This document shows positions 1 to 8,234 of a stretch of 64,000 nucleotides of DNA, piece after piece (the first letter of the stretch is position 1; every line of letters starts with the position of its first letter). Source of the stretch: Streptomyces justiciae (GTDB lineage: Bacteria; Actinomycetota; Actinomycetes; Streptomycetales; Streptomycetaceae); contig NZ_JADDXU010000014.1 of assembly GCF_015163075.1 (NCBI RefSeq), positions 62,001 to 126,000 of the forward strand, in the 5' to 3' direction. Below the pieces are notes generated by a model. The model had not been told where the DNA came from. It did no database searches and saw only the letters and a program-made list of their open reading frames with translations. Position numbers and translations under genes: made by a program.

Positions 1-62
1 CTTTTAGGGGCGCGGGGAACTGCGCGACCAGCCACAACGCACCCGCACCCGACAACGAACCC
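1..62 (-). repeat. Dispersed Streptomyces intergenic element, partial
   Basis: Immediately downstream of the first MFS gene, the minus strand reads like the GTCGCGCAGTTCCCCGCGCC element that I remember as very frequent after Streptomyces genes. It may act as a 3' UTR or terminator-linked repeat. Only one edge is inside the window. The assignment rests on memory of the motif. Confidence 0.5.
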
Positions 63-1796
63 CTACGCGGTCACCGTCTCACCGGGCAACGAAAGATCCA
101 GGTCCACAGCACGGTCGTCACCGGCATGGCTCGCGGACGAGGCAAGCGGCCCATGCCCAGAGGCCCGTGCGGCAAGCACATACGCCCCCTCCGCCGGAAC
201 GGCCAGCGCATAGCTCCCGTCCTCCTCGGACAGCGTCGCCCCCGCCTGCCGCCCACGGCGGTCGATCAGCGTGACCTTCGCGCGGGCGACAGGGGAACCG
301 TCGGCGCCGAGGACCCGCCCCCGAAAGCCCCGCAGAACAGCCTCCGCACGCTCCAGATTCGCGTCCTCCTCGCTGCTCGCGTGCAGCTGCGGCGCCCGGT
401 CGGGCTTCGGCAGGAACAGGGCCATCAGCAGGCCGATCGCCACCGCGCCGGTCGCGATGAGGAAGGAGACACGGAAGCCGTGCATGGTCGGGATCTCGAC
501 GCCGTTCACGGTGTTCGCGGTGTTGGCGAGGACCATGCCGATGACGGCGCTGGACACCGACGTACCGATGGACCGCATCAGCGTGTTGAGGCCGTTCGCC
601 GCGCCCGTCTCGGACGCCGGCACCGCGCCGACGATGAGCGCGGGCAGCGAGGAGTACGCGAGGCCGATGCCCGCGCCGAGGACGACCGCGATGACCAGGC
701 TCTGCCAGGCCGCGCTCATCAGGCCGAGGCCGGCGCCGTAGCCGATCGCGATGATCAGCATGCCGAGGATGAGGGTGGTCTTGGGGCCGTACTTGGCGGA
801 CAGACGGGCGTAGACGGGCGCCGTGAACATCATCGTCAGGCCCAGCGGGGCGACCAGCAGACCGGCGACGACCATGGACTGGCCGAGGCCGTAGCCGGTG
901 GCCTTCGGGAGCTGGAGCAGCTGGGGAAGGACGAGCGAGACGACGTAGAACGAGACACCGACCATGATCGAGGCCAGGTTGGTGAAGAGGACCGCGGGGC
1001 GGGCCGTGGTGCGCAGGTCGACGAGGGGGGCCGCGGCGCGGAGCTCGTAGACGCCCCACAGGACGAGGACGACGGCGGACGCGGCGAACAGGCCGAGCGT
1101 GGTGCCGGAGGTCCAGCCCCAGTCGCTGCCCTTGGTGATGGGCAGGAGGAAGAGGACCAGGCCGGTGGAGAGACCGAGGGCGCCGAGGAGGTCGAAGGTG
1201 CCTTCCGCGCGCATCTTCGATTCCGGTACGACGAGCAGGGTGAGCGCGATGGAGAGCGCGCCGAGGCCCGCGGCGCCGTAGAAGAGGGCGTGCCAGTCGG
1301 CGTGCTGGGCGATCAGGGCCGCGAGGGGGAGGGCGAGGCCGCCGCCGACGCCGATGGAGGAGCTCATCAGGGCCATCGCCGAGCCGAGCTTCTCGCGGGG
1401 CAGCATGTCGCGCATCAGGCCGATGCCGAGGGGGATCGCGCCCATGGCGAAGCCCTGGAGGGTGCGGCCGACGATCATCAGGAGCAGGTCGCTGGTGAGC
1501 GCGCTGACGAGGGCGCCGACCACCATGACCGAGAGGCTGGCGATCAGCATGCGGCGCTTGCCGTACAGGTCGCCGAGGCGGCCCATGATCGGGGTGGCGA
1601 CGGCGCCGGAGAGAAGGGTCGAGGTCAGGACCCAGGTGGCGTTGCTGGGGGCGGTGTCCAGCAGCTGCGGCAGGTCCTTGATGACGGGGACGAGCAGGGT
1701 CTGCATCACCGCGACGACGATGCCCGCGAAGGCGAGCACCGGGACGACGGCGCCGCTTGCGGTGCGGGCGGGCTGGTCGGTCGGCGTAGGTCTCAT
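63..1796 (-). CDS. MFS drug-exporter-like protein with C-terminal carboxypeptidase-regulatory-like domain
   Basis: A DHA2/EmrB-QacA type major facilitator, predicted to export small molecules across the cytoplasmic membrane using the proton gradient. The hydrophobic part covers about residues 15-470 and carries the loop motif GRLGDLYGKRRM and the glycine-rich GVGGGLALPLAA of motif C. After it comes a soluble tail of about 90 residues starting GRVLGADGSPVARAKVTL, which looks like a carboxypeptidase-regulatory/transthyretin-like beta sandwich, an uncommon addition to MFS proteins. The ATG at 1796 is used here; an in-frame TTG at 1826 would add 10 residues, and neither has a strong Shine-Dalgarno. 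It is divergent from the next MFS gene. The substrate is unknown. Confidence 0.85.
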   Translation of the reverse strand: MRPTPTDQPARTASGAVVPVLAFAGIVVAVMQTLLVPVIKDLPQLLDTAPSNATWVLTSTLLSGAVATPIMGRLGDLYGKRRMLIASLSVMVVGALVSALTSDLLLMIVGRTLQGFAMGAIPLGIGLMRDMLPREKLGSAMALMSSSIGVGGGLALPLAALIAQHADWHALFYGAAGLGALSIALTLLVVPESKMRAEGTFDLLGALGLSTGLVLFLLPITKGSDWGWTSGTTLGLFAASAVVLVLWGVYELRAAAPLVDLRTTARPAVLFTNLASIMVGVSFYVVSLVLPQLLQLPKATGYGLGQSMVVAGLLVAPLGLTMMFTAPVYARLSAKYGPKTTLILGMLIIAIGYGAGLGLMSAAWQSLVIAVVLGAGIGLAYSSLPALIVGAVPASETGAANGLNTLMRSIGTSVSSAVIGMVLANTANTVNGVEIPTMHGFRVSFLIATGAVAIGLLMALFLPKPDRAPQLHASSEEDANLERAEAVLRGFRGRVLGADGSPVARAKVTLIDRRGRQAGATLSEEDGSYALAVPAEGAYVLAARASGHGPLASSASHAGDDRAVDLDLSLPGETVTA

Positions 1797-1965
1797 GTGT
1801 GCAAGCAACTCGGTGTGCCCGGGCAACTATTCCGATGCTTTGGCCAGCTAACGATTTCTTTATCTTCTCTTGACGCTAGGCGCCTGAGGCGGGGCTGGGC
1901 GGGTCTGTGGACCTAGACCGAAATCCCGATGCCAGGGGCGCACGGCGGTTGAGAGTATTACGCCC

Positions 1966-3483
1966 ATGTCCCGAGCCGCCGAAGTCCCGACCGCCGCCGC
2001 GCCCCCTCGCCGTACCGCCCCGCCCGCCTGGGTCGTGGTGGCGCTCGCGTGTGCCGGACAGTTCCTCGTCGTGCTGGACGTGTCCGTGGTGAACGTGGCG
2101 CTGCCCTCGATGCGGGCCGATCTGGGCATGAGCGCGTCCGGGCTGCAATGGGTGGTGAACGCGTACGCGATCGCCTTCGCCGGGTTCATGCTGCTCGGCG
2201 GGCGGGCCGGGGACCTGTACGGGCGCAAGCGGATGTTCCTGGTCGGGCTCGGCCTGTTCACGCTGGCCTCGCTCGCCGGCGGACTGGCCCAGGACGGCTG
2301 GCAGCTGCTGCTCGCGCGGGCCGTGCAGGGGCTCGGCGCCGCGGTGCTCGCGCCCTCGACGCTGACGATCGTCACGTCCGCCGTCCCGGAGGGGCCCGCA
2401 CGCGCGCGTGCCATAGCCACCTGGACCGCGGTGGGCGGAGGCGGCGGCGCGGCGGGCGGGCTGGTCGGCGGCGCGCTGGTCGACGTGTGGTCGTGGCGCT
2501 GGACCCTGCTGATCAACGTGCCGGTCGGGGCCGTCGTGCTCCTCGGCGCCCTGTGGTGGCTGAACGAGAGCCGGGCCGGGGACGGGCGGCGGCTCGACCT
2601 GCCCGGCGCGGTGCTGGTGACCGCAGGCCTGGCGACACTGGCGTACGGCATCTCCCGGACGGAGGCCGCGGGGTGGACGTCGGCGGACGCGGTGGTTCCG
2701 CTGGTCGTCGGGCTCGCGCTGATCGGGCTCTTCCTCGCCGTCGAGGCGCGTACGGCCGCCCCGCTGATGCCGCTCGGACTGCTCCGGGTCCGGTCGGTGG
2801 CCTCGGCGAACGTGGCGATGTTCCTGTCCGGCTCGGCCATGTTCTGCATGTGGTTCTTCATGACGCTGTACGCCCAGAACGTGCTCGGCTACTCGCCGCT
2901 GGAGGCCGGGCTCGCCCTCGTGCCCAGCTCGCTGGCCGTGATCCTCGGCTCGAAGGCGGCACCGCGGCTGATGCGGGCCGTGGGGGCGCGCAGGGCGGCG
3001 GTCGTGGGGACGTGCGTGGCGGTGGCCGGGTTCGCCTGGCAGTCGACGATGACGGTCGACGCCGGGTACGTGGTGACGATCATGTGCCCCGGCATCCTGA
3101 TGATGCTGGGCGCGGGCCTGGCGACGACACCACTGGCCGCGCTGGCCACGTCGGGGGCGGCGCCGGGGGAGGCCGGGCTGGTGTCGGGGCTGGTCAACAC
3201 CTCGCGCACGATGGGCGGCTCGCTGGGGCTCGCGGTGATGTCGACGGTCGCGGCGCAGCGGACGGGGGACCGGGGGACGGCGGAGGCGCTGACGGAGGGG
3301 TACGCGCTGGTGTTCCGTACGGGGACCGGGGTGCTGATCGGCGGTGTGCTGCTGATGCTGGTGTGGCTGCCGCGGGGGGTTCCCGCGGGCTCTGCGGGTT
3401 CCGCGGGCTCCGAGGGCTCCGCGGGCTCCGTGGGCTCCTTGGGCGGTGTTCCCCGGGGCGCGGTGGAAAAGTCCTCGGAGTGA
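1966..3483 (+). CDS. MFS transporter, DHA2 (EmrB/QacA) family
   Basis: A 505-residue, very hydrophobic protein of the 14-TM drug:H+ antiporter-2 type. The N-terminal half has LDVSVVNVALPSM, the family's first-helix signature, and GGRAGDLYGRKRMF, motif A. It therefore probably exports drugs or secondary metabolites at the cytoplasmic membrane. The C-terminus is a low-complexity Gly-Ser run of about 25 residues made from GGSAGS-type codon repeats, which looks like repeat expansion and not a domain. It is transcribed divergently from the other MFS gene across about 170 bases. No adjacent regulator was found. Confidence 0.88.
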   Translation: MSRAAEVPTAAAPPRRTAPPAWVVVALACAGQFLVVLDVSVVNVALPSMRADLGMSASGLQWVVNAYAIAFAGFMLLGGRAGDLYGRKRMFLVGLGLFTLASLAGGLAQDGWQLLLARAVQGLGAAVLAPSTLTIVTSAVPEGPARARAIATWTAVGGGGGAAGGLVGGALVDVWSWRWTLLINVPVGAVVLLGALWWLNESRAGDGRRLDLPGAVLVTAGLATLAYGISRTEAAGWTSADAVVPLVVGLALIGLFLAVEARTAAPLMPLGLLRVRSVASANVAMFLSGSAMFCMWFFMTLYAQNVLGYSPLEAGLALVPSSLAVILGSKAAPRLMRAVGARRAAVVGTCVAVAGFAWQSTMTVDAGYVVTIMCPGILMMLGAGLATTPLAALATSGAAPGEAGLVSGLVNTSRTMGGSLGLAVMSTVAAQRTGDRGTAEALTEGYALVFRTGTGVLIGGVLLMLVWLPRGVPAGSAGSAGSEGSAGSVGSLGGVPRGAVEKSSE

Positions 3484-3534
3484 GGCAACGGTCCGGGCGG
3501 CTCATGGACTCCTTTGAACATCTAGGAGGTGCCC

Positions 3535-4074
3535 ATGGGGGATCGCAAGGAGGCTCGGGACGCTGAGTTCCAGAGCTTTGTCATCGGCCGCTGGCCGCGG
3601 CTGCTGCGGACGGCATTTCTCCTCACGGGGGAGCAGCACGCCGCGGAGGACCTGGTCCAGTCGACCCTGGAACAGGTCTACGTGGCCTGGCGCAGAGTCG
3701 GCTCGGCCGACGACCCGGAGGCGTACGTACGGCGCGTGATGATCAACGCGCACGCGAGGAAACACCGCAGAAAACTCAGGGAGTTCCTGGCTCCCAAGGA
3801 CGACTCGGGGTTGGTCCGCGAGATCGCCGACACCGGTGACCGCATCGCGCAGGCCGAGGACCGCAGCGCCCTGCTCAAGGCGCTGGCCCAGCTGCCACCA
3901 CGGCAGCGCGAGGCGGTGGTCCTGCGCTACTGGGAGGACCTGACCGAGACCCAGACCGCCGAGGCGATGGGCTGTTCCGTCGGCTCGGTGAAGAGCAACG
4001 CGGCCAAGGGGATCGCGAAACTCCGCGCCATACCGGGGCTGGCCGACATGGTGACGCAGGGAGGGCGGAAGTGA
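3535..4074 (+). CDS. ECF sigma factor, SigE family
   Basis: A 179-residue extracytoplasmic-function sigma factor. Region 2 (AAEDLVQSTLEQVYVAW, about residues 35-55) binds core polymerase and the -10 element. Region 4 (LPPRQREAVVLRYWEDLT to SVGSVKSNAAKGIAKLR) holds the -35-binding helix-turn-helix. The pattern matches the actinobacterial SigE-like subfamily. AGGAGG at 3524-3529 lies five bases before the ATG at 3535; an upstream in-frame GTG at 3529 overlaps the Shine-Dalgarno and is rejected. Its stop overlaps the next start (TGATG), so the membrane protein is co-translated and may be its cognate regulator. Its regulon is unknown. Confidence 0.9.
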   Translation: MGDRKEARDAEFQSFVIGRWPRLLRTAFLLTGEQHAAEDLVQSTLEQVYVAWRRVGSADDPEAYVRRVMINAHARKHRRKLREFLAPKDDSGLVREIADTGDRIAQAEDRSALLKALAQLPPRQREAVVLRYWEDLTETQTAEAMGCSVGSVKSNAAKGIAKLRAIPGLADMVTQGGRK

Positions 4075-4913
4075 TGAGCGCGGACCGGGAGACGAACCAC
4101 GACATGACGAACAGCGACATCACCCTCCTGCTGGCCGACGCCACGGACGAGGTCGAGATCGGCATAGCCCCCTACGACGCGGTGATCCGCGGCGGCCGCC
4201 GCCGCAAGGCCCGCCGCTGGGCGGTGGCCGCGGCCACGGCACTCGTGATCGCCGGGTCCTCGGCGACGCTCGCGGTGGCGGGGCTGCCGGGCGGGAGCGG
4301 CACGGTGGCACCACCGGCGACCCAGGCCCCGACGGCGACTGGGGCGGACCTCTACACCCCTCAGCGCACGACGCTCGCGACCGGCGTCGAGGACGGCAAG
4401 GAGTGGCGGGTCCTCATCGACGTCTGGGCGGCACCGCGGACCGAGTCCCAGGCCGCGGGCCAGCTGGAGGCGATGGGCGAGTACGGCGACGTCCCGACGG
4501 GGGTGACCAAGGCCACCGAGCTGATCGGCAAGAGCTCGTACGTGACGTTCCTCAGCGACGGCGACAGCGCCGACCGCGACCACCGCAGGGGCGTCTACGA
4601 GGACGCGTTCGAGGAGACCGACATCCCCATGAGGGGCACGGACGTCGAATCCGCCGCGATTCCCTTCAGGACGAGCAACGAGCATGTGGAACGCCTGGTG
4701 ATCGGCATGGTCGGCAAGAACGCCGACCAGGTCACCTGCACCTGGAAGGACGGCACGGCGACAAAGGTCGATCGCCCGCGGAACAACGCGGAGACCAGCA
4801 CCGACCAGCCGGCGATCCGCACGGCCGAGGGCTCCCCGGTGGACTGGTTCGTGTGCCTGGCACCGAAGGGGACGGAGTACGGGTCGGCGGACGTGACGGC
4901 GGTGAGGCAGTAG
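4074..4913 (+). CDS. Single-pass membrane protein coupled to the sigma factor
   Basis: A 279-residue protein with a cytoplasmic N-terminus of about 45 residues, an Arg-rich stop (RRRKARRW) and one transmembrane helix at about residues 50-70 (AVAAATALVIAGSSATLAVA). The rest is a polar extracytoplasmic domain without a recognised fold. The TGATG overlap with the sigma gene implies translational coupling. The layout resembles anti-sigma partners of SigE-type ECF factors, but no zinc-binding HxxxCxxC anti-sigma motif is present, so an anti-sigma role is inference. A GTG three bases upstream is an alternative start. Confidence 0.75.
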   Translation: MSADRETNHDMTNSDITLLLADATDEVEIGIAPYDAVIRGGRRRKARRWAVAAATALVIAGSSATLAVAGLPGGSGTVAPPATQAPTATGADLYTPQRTTLATGVEDGKEWRVLIDVWAAPRTESQAAGQLEAMGEYGDVPTGVTKATELIGKSSYVTFLSDGDSADRDHRRGVYEDAFEETDIPMRGTDVESAAIPFRTSNEHVERLVIGMVGKNADQVTCTWKDGTATKVDRPRNNAETSTDQPAIRTAEGSPVDWFVCLAPKGTEYGSADVTAVRQ

Positions 4914-5007
4914 GGGAGGCCGGTCGGGGGTGGGGTGCGAGGGTGGGGCATGCAAGGCGTCCGCCCCGGCCCGCGCCGAATCCCCGCAGGGCATGCGCGG
5001 ACGGCGT

Positions 5008-5181
5008 TCAGTGGATGTCGTGGTCCGGGTGGTCCCGGTCGTAGGCGTCGCGGGCCTCGGCGATGACGGGGCGGTGGGTCAGGGACCAGTCGGTGAGGGC
5101 CCTGACCAGGTGGGTGAGGCTGCTGCCGGTTTCGGTGAGGCGCTAGTCGACCTGGGCCGGGACGGTCGCGCTGCGCCGGCG
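5008..5181 (-). pseudogene. 3' remnant of an HxlR-family regulator
   Basis: The minus strand between the sigma operon and the response regulator reads as the end of an HxlR-type winged helix: RRRSATVPAQVD, then a TAG stop, then RLTETGSSLTHLVRALTDWS and a tail ending HPDHDIH. Family members carry Tyr at the stop position (VxYRLTETG), so the TAG probably comes from a TAC codon. No N-terminal helix-turn-helix or start codon remains, and the fragment abuts the neighbouring stop codon. About 57 codons survive. It is clearly non-functional. Confidence 0.75.
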
Positions 5182-5823
5182 CTACAACCACCCCTGCTGG
5201 CGGGCCTCCCGCAGTGCCTCCGTCCGGTTGCGGGTGCCTGTCTTGCCGATGGCGGAGGAGAGGTAGTTGCGGACCGTGGACTCCGACAGGTGCAGGGCGT
5301 CGGCGATGTCGGCGACCGTCGCGCCGTCCGCCGATGTGCTCAGGACCTCGCACTCACGGGCCGTCAGGGGGTTGGGACCGGCGCTGAGGGCGGCCGCGGC
5401 GAGGGCGGGGTCGATGACCGTCTCGCCGGTCAGCACCCGGCGGATCGACGAGGCCAGTTCCTCCACGGGACCGTCCTTCACCAGGAAACCGGCGGCCCCG
5501 GCTTCCATGGCCCGGCGCAGATAGCCGGGGCGGCCGAAGGTGGTCAGGATCAGCACCCGGCAGTCGGGGGCCTGGTCGCGGAGCTCGGCGGCGGCGTCGA
5601 GGCCGCTCTTGCCCGGCAGTTCGATGTCGAGGAGCGCGACGTCCGGACGGTGCGTCAGCGCGGCGTCCACGATGAGGTCACCGGCCGCCACCTGCGCGAC
5701 CACCTCGATGTCCGCCTCCATCCCGAGCAACAACGCGAGCGCGCCCCGCATCATGCCCTGATCCTCGGCGAGGAGAACCCGGATGGACTTGGCAGGCCGA
5801 TAGTCCCGCGGCATCTCGTTCAC
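5182..5823 (-). CDS. NarL/LuxR-family response regulator
   Basis: A 213-residue two-component regulator. The receiver domain spans about residues 10-125, with phospho-acceptor Asp in VALLDIELPGKSG and the conserved Lys in GFLVKDGP. A LuxR-type helix-turn-helix follows (LTARECEVLSTSADGATVAD, then LHLSESTVRNYLSSAIGKTG). The GTG at 5823 (VNEMPRDYR) gives the usual family length; the ATG at 5814 is also possible. The reading frame stays open another 80 codons upstream, but that part looks non-coding. The partner is the histidine kinase at 6427-7959, transcribed in the same direction and separated by a 64-bp tandem repeat array. Target genes are unknown. Confidence 0.87.
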   Translation of the reverse strand: MNEMPRDYRPAKSIRVLLAEDQGMMRGALALLLGMEADIEVVAQVAAGDLIVDAALTHRPDVALLDIELPGKSGLDAAAELRDQAPDCRVLILTTFGRPGYLRRAMEAGAAGFLVKDGPVEELASSIRRVLTGETVIDPALAAAALSAGPNPLTARECEVLSTSADGATVADIADALHLSESTVRNYLSSAIGKTGTRNRTEALREARQQGWL

Positions 5824-5990
5824 GGCCCAAGGGTAGGCGTCGGGGGCCTGCGGCGCTTGAAGTGAGGGCGGTGCGAAGGCGCGCGGTGCGGGGCAGAGGC
5901 ACGGGCGAGTGGGGGCGACTGCGTGTCCGTCATGCTCGTCTCCGAGGGCAACCTCCGGACCGAGCCTCCGGGCATCTGGTGATCCAGCGG

Positions 5991-6410
5991 CCGTGCCACG
6001 GCTGGAGGGCGACGCCGTCAGCCCTGCGTCTCCGGGCACGTCGTGATCCAGTGGCCGTGCCACGCCCGGAGGGCGACGCCATCAGCCCTGCGTCTCCGGG
6101 CACCTCGTGACCCGTCGGCCGTGCCACGCTCGGAGGGAGACGCCATCAGCCCTGCGTCTCCGAGCACCTCGTGACCCAGTGGCCGTGCCACGTCTGGCGG
6201 TCGACGCCATCAGCCCGCGGTCTCCGGGGCACCCGTGGCCCAGCGGCCGTGCCACGTCTGACGGTCGACGCCATCAACCCTGCGTCTCCGGGCACCCCGT
6301 GACCCAGCGGCCATGCCACCCCCGGAGGGCGACGCCACCGGCCCGCGCCGCCCTCCGGCCATGCCACGCCCGGAGGGCGACGCGACCAGCCCGCGCCGCC
6401 CTCCTTGTCA
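5991..6410. repeat. Minisatellite of 64-bp units
   Basis: CCGTGCCACG-type anchors fall at 5991, 6055, 6119, 6183, 6247 and 6311, exactly 64 bases apart, and then at 6359 (a shortened 48-base unit). Each full unit has CCCGGAG near its start and CTCCGGG-CAC near its end, so each could fold as a hairpin of about seven base pairs. The array fills most of the 603-base gap between the kinase stop and the regulator start. Bases 5824-5990 carry no recognised feature. Copies are imperfect and there are no unique spacers, so it is not CRISPR. Confidence 0.85.
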
Positions 6411-6426
6411 CACGTCCGTCCGCCCC

Positions 6427-7959
6427 TCAACCGGTACGCGCCCCCGCGCCGACCCCACTCCCCGCCCCACCAGAGCTCACCGTTTCCACGAACGCTGACG
6501 CCGACACCGGCGCAACCGACCGTTCCCCGTCCCCCACCCCCACCGGCAGCTCCGCCGTGACCACGAACCCGCCCCGAGCCCCCGGCCCAGCCTCCAACCG
6601 ACCCCCCGCCACCGCGAGCCGCTCCCGAAGCCCCCGCAAACCGGTGCCGGTTCCGGTGTTGCCGCCCCCGCCCGTCTCCCCGGCGCCGGCTCCAGTGCCG
6701 CTGCCCGCGGTGGCTGTACCGCCGCCCCCGCCCATCTCTCCGGCGCCGGCTCCAGTGCCGCTGCCCGCGGTGGCTGTACCGCCGCCCCCGCCCATCTCTC
6801 CGGCGCCGGCTCCAGTGCCGCTGCCCGCGGTGGCTGTACCGCCGCCTCCGCCCGTCTCCCCGGCGCCGGCTCCAGCACCGCTCCCCGCGGTGGCCGTACC
6901 GCCACACCCACCCCCGTCATCCGCCACCCGCACCCGAACCCTCCCGACCTCCCCCTCCACCGAGATCTCGCACCGAGCCACCCCCCGCCCGTGCCGCACC
7001 ACATTGGTGACCGCCTCCCGGACCACCCACCCCAGCAGCGCCTCGGTCTGGGCCGCGAGCGGTGGACCGGAGTGGTGGACGACCGGGGCGACGCCCGCCG
7101 CCTCCAGGACCGACCTCGCGCGGTCGAGTTCCGTGCTCAGGCTGCCCTCGCGGTATCCCGTCACCGCCTCGCGGATCTCCGTGAGGGCCTGGCGGCCGAC
7201 GGACTCGATGTCGGTGATCTGGGCGAGGGCGGCGTCGAGGTCGCGCGGGGCCAGGCGGCGGGCCGCCTCCGACTTGACCACGATCACGGACATGGTGTGG
7301 CCGAGCAGGTCGTGCAGGTCGCGGGAGAACCGCAGGCGTTCCTCCTCGACCGCGCGCCGGGCCAACTCCTCACGCGCGGCGCGCAGTTCCCGTACCGCCT
7401 CGGACAGCGACAGGATCGCCGCCGTCACCATCGTCGACAGGAACGTGGCGTAGGCGATGTTCACCGCGTCCCAGCCGTCCCGGTACGAGGAGACGGCCGC
7501 CGCCAGCGCGGTCAGGGCCAGGCCGGTCCTGCCGAGCCACGGCCCGCGGGTGACCGCCCCGGTGGCCAGGCCGAGGAGGGGGAAGAAGTAGAGCCAGCTG
7601 CCGCCGTAGCCGAGGGCCAGGGCGCAGGTGACCGCGCCCATGAGGACCAGGGCCACCCGGGTGGAGCGGGCCTGCCGGGTCTCCTTCGTGAAGGCGCGGA
7701 AGACGACGTAGATGTAGAGGGAGTTGAAGACGAACAGGCCGATGCCGCCGAGCACCGGCTGCCGCGTGCCCGCCTGGAAGAGGTTGGAGAACGCGCCCAT
7801 CCCCAGCAGCAGCCAGGGGAGGAGCGAGAAGCCGGTCGGCGGCGGGCCCGGCAGCTCCGACGACTTGCGGGCCCGGTGCGTCTCGAGACGGCAGGACGCC
7901 GACCCCCACCAGTGCCGCCTGTTCCCTGTCCGTTGCTTCCCCTGCGTCCCCTGTGTCAT
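6427..7959 (-). CDS. Sensor histidine kinase, DesK/NarX type, with repeat insertion in the ATPase domain
   Basis: A 510-residue membrane kinase that should phosphorylate the adjacent NarL-type regulator. Several N-terminal TM helices are followed by a HisKA_3 dimerisation helix with phospho-His in RFSRDLHDLLGHTMSVIVV. The HATPase_c domain follows: the N box lies around REAVTNVVRHGRG, then VRVADDGGG, then GTGLRGLRERL. Between the last two motifs, where the ATP lid lies, sit four Gly/Ala/Thr-rich repeats of about 20 residues encoded by near-identical 60-bp units. The ATG at 7959 has GGGAG just upstream; an upstream in-frame start at 8094 looks non-coding. The signal sensed is unknown. Confidence 0.87.
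   Translation of the reverse strand: MTQGTQGKQRTGNRRHWWGSASCRLETHRARKSSELPGPPPTGFSLLPWLLLGMGAFSNLFQAGTRQPVLGGIGLFVFNSLYIYVVFRAFTKETRQARSTRVALVLMGAVTCALALGYGGSWLYFFPLLGLATGAVTRGPWLGRTGLALTALAAAVSSYRDGWDAVNIAYATFLSTMVTAAILSLSEAVRELRAAREELARRAVEEERLRFSRDLHDLLGHTMSVIVVKSEAARRLAPRDLDAALAQITDIESVGRQALTEIREAVTGYREGSLSTELDRARSVLEAAGVAPVVHHSGPPLAAQTEALLGWVVREAVTNVVRHGRGVARCEISVEGEVGRVRVRVADDGGGCGGTATAGSGAGAGAGETGGGGGTATAGSGTGAGAGEMGGGGGTATAGSGTGAGAGEMGGGGGTATAGSGTGAGAGETGGGGNTGTGTGLRGLRERLAVAGGRLEAGPGARGGFVVTAELPVGVGDGERSVAPVSASAFVETVSSGGAGSGVGAGARTG
6661..6900 (-). repeat. Four 60-bp in-frame repeats inside the kinase gene
   Basis: Bases 6661-6720, 6721-6780, 6781-6840 and 6841-6900 are near-identical 60-mers. 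Each encodes a unit of the type GGGGTATAGSGTGAGAGE. Their length is a multiple of three, so copy-number change would keep the frame. Differences between copies are a handful of substitutions, indicating recent expansion. Confidence 0.95.
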
Positions 7960-8131
7960 GGCTCCCACGCTACGAACCCCGCCCACCCCCACGGCAGAGC
8001 CAGTCGTACGGAATCCCGCAGGACAAATGTCATACGGTCGTGAACCCCGCCCCCATCCGAGCTTCCGAACTGACACCCCGTCAGGAGTCTTCACAACTCC
8101 CGTGCGCTGGGCTATACAGGGGGCGCCGGAC

Positions 8132-8145
8132 TGGAACGCGTTCTA
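8132..8145 (+). promoter_or_regulatory. KstR-like operator
   Basis: TGGAACGCGTTCTA matches the TnnAACnnGTTnnA pattern known for KstR, the TetR-family repressor of steroid and cholesterol catabolism in actinobacteria. It lies about 90 bases before the MaoC start, and the operon's enzyme content (MaoC hydratase, alcohol dehydrogenase, SDR) fits such a regulon. No kstR gene is in the window. Confidence 0.6.
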
Positions 8146-8159
8146 GATCGGCCCGTGAC

Positions 8160-8201
8160 GACCTCGGTGCGGCCGACGGTGCGGACGGCCGCACCGAGGT
8201 C
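8160..8201 (+). promoter_or_regulatory. Leader hairpin of the MaoC operon
   Basis: GACCTCGGTGCGGCC (8160-8174) and GGCCGCACCGAGGTC (8187-8201) form a perfect 15-bp stem with a 12-base loop. It sits between the operator and the start codon of the first gene. No U-run follows, so it could be an attenuator, an RNA-stability element or a roadblock instead of a simple terminator. Confidence 0.65.
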
Positions 8202-8234
8202 TCTGAGCCCGACTCCGAACCCGAGGGAGCCGCA

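Noticed and set aside
1860..1900. MarR-type operator between the two MFS genes (TCTCTTGACG)
   Set aside because: Only one half of a TCTTGACGTCAAGA-like dyad is recognisable and no MarR gene is adjacent.
126..1916. Long plus-strand open frame of 596 codons over the first MFS gene
   Set aside because: It is the antisense shadow of a well-defined transporter, has an Arg/Asp-biased non-protein composition and no ribosome site.
5991..6410. CRISPR-like periodic repeats
   Set aside because: The whole 64-base unit repeats without unique spacers, and no cas gene is present.
6107..7453. 448-codon plus-strand frame through the minisatellite and kinase gene
   Set aside because: Pro/Arg/Ser low-complexity translation opposite a clear histidine kinase.
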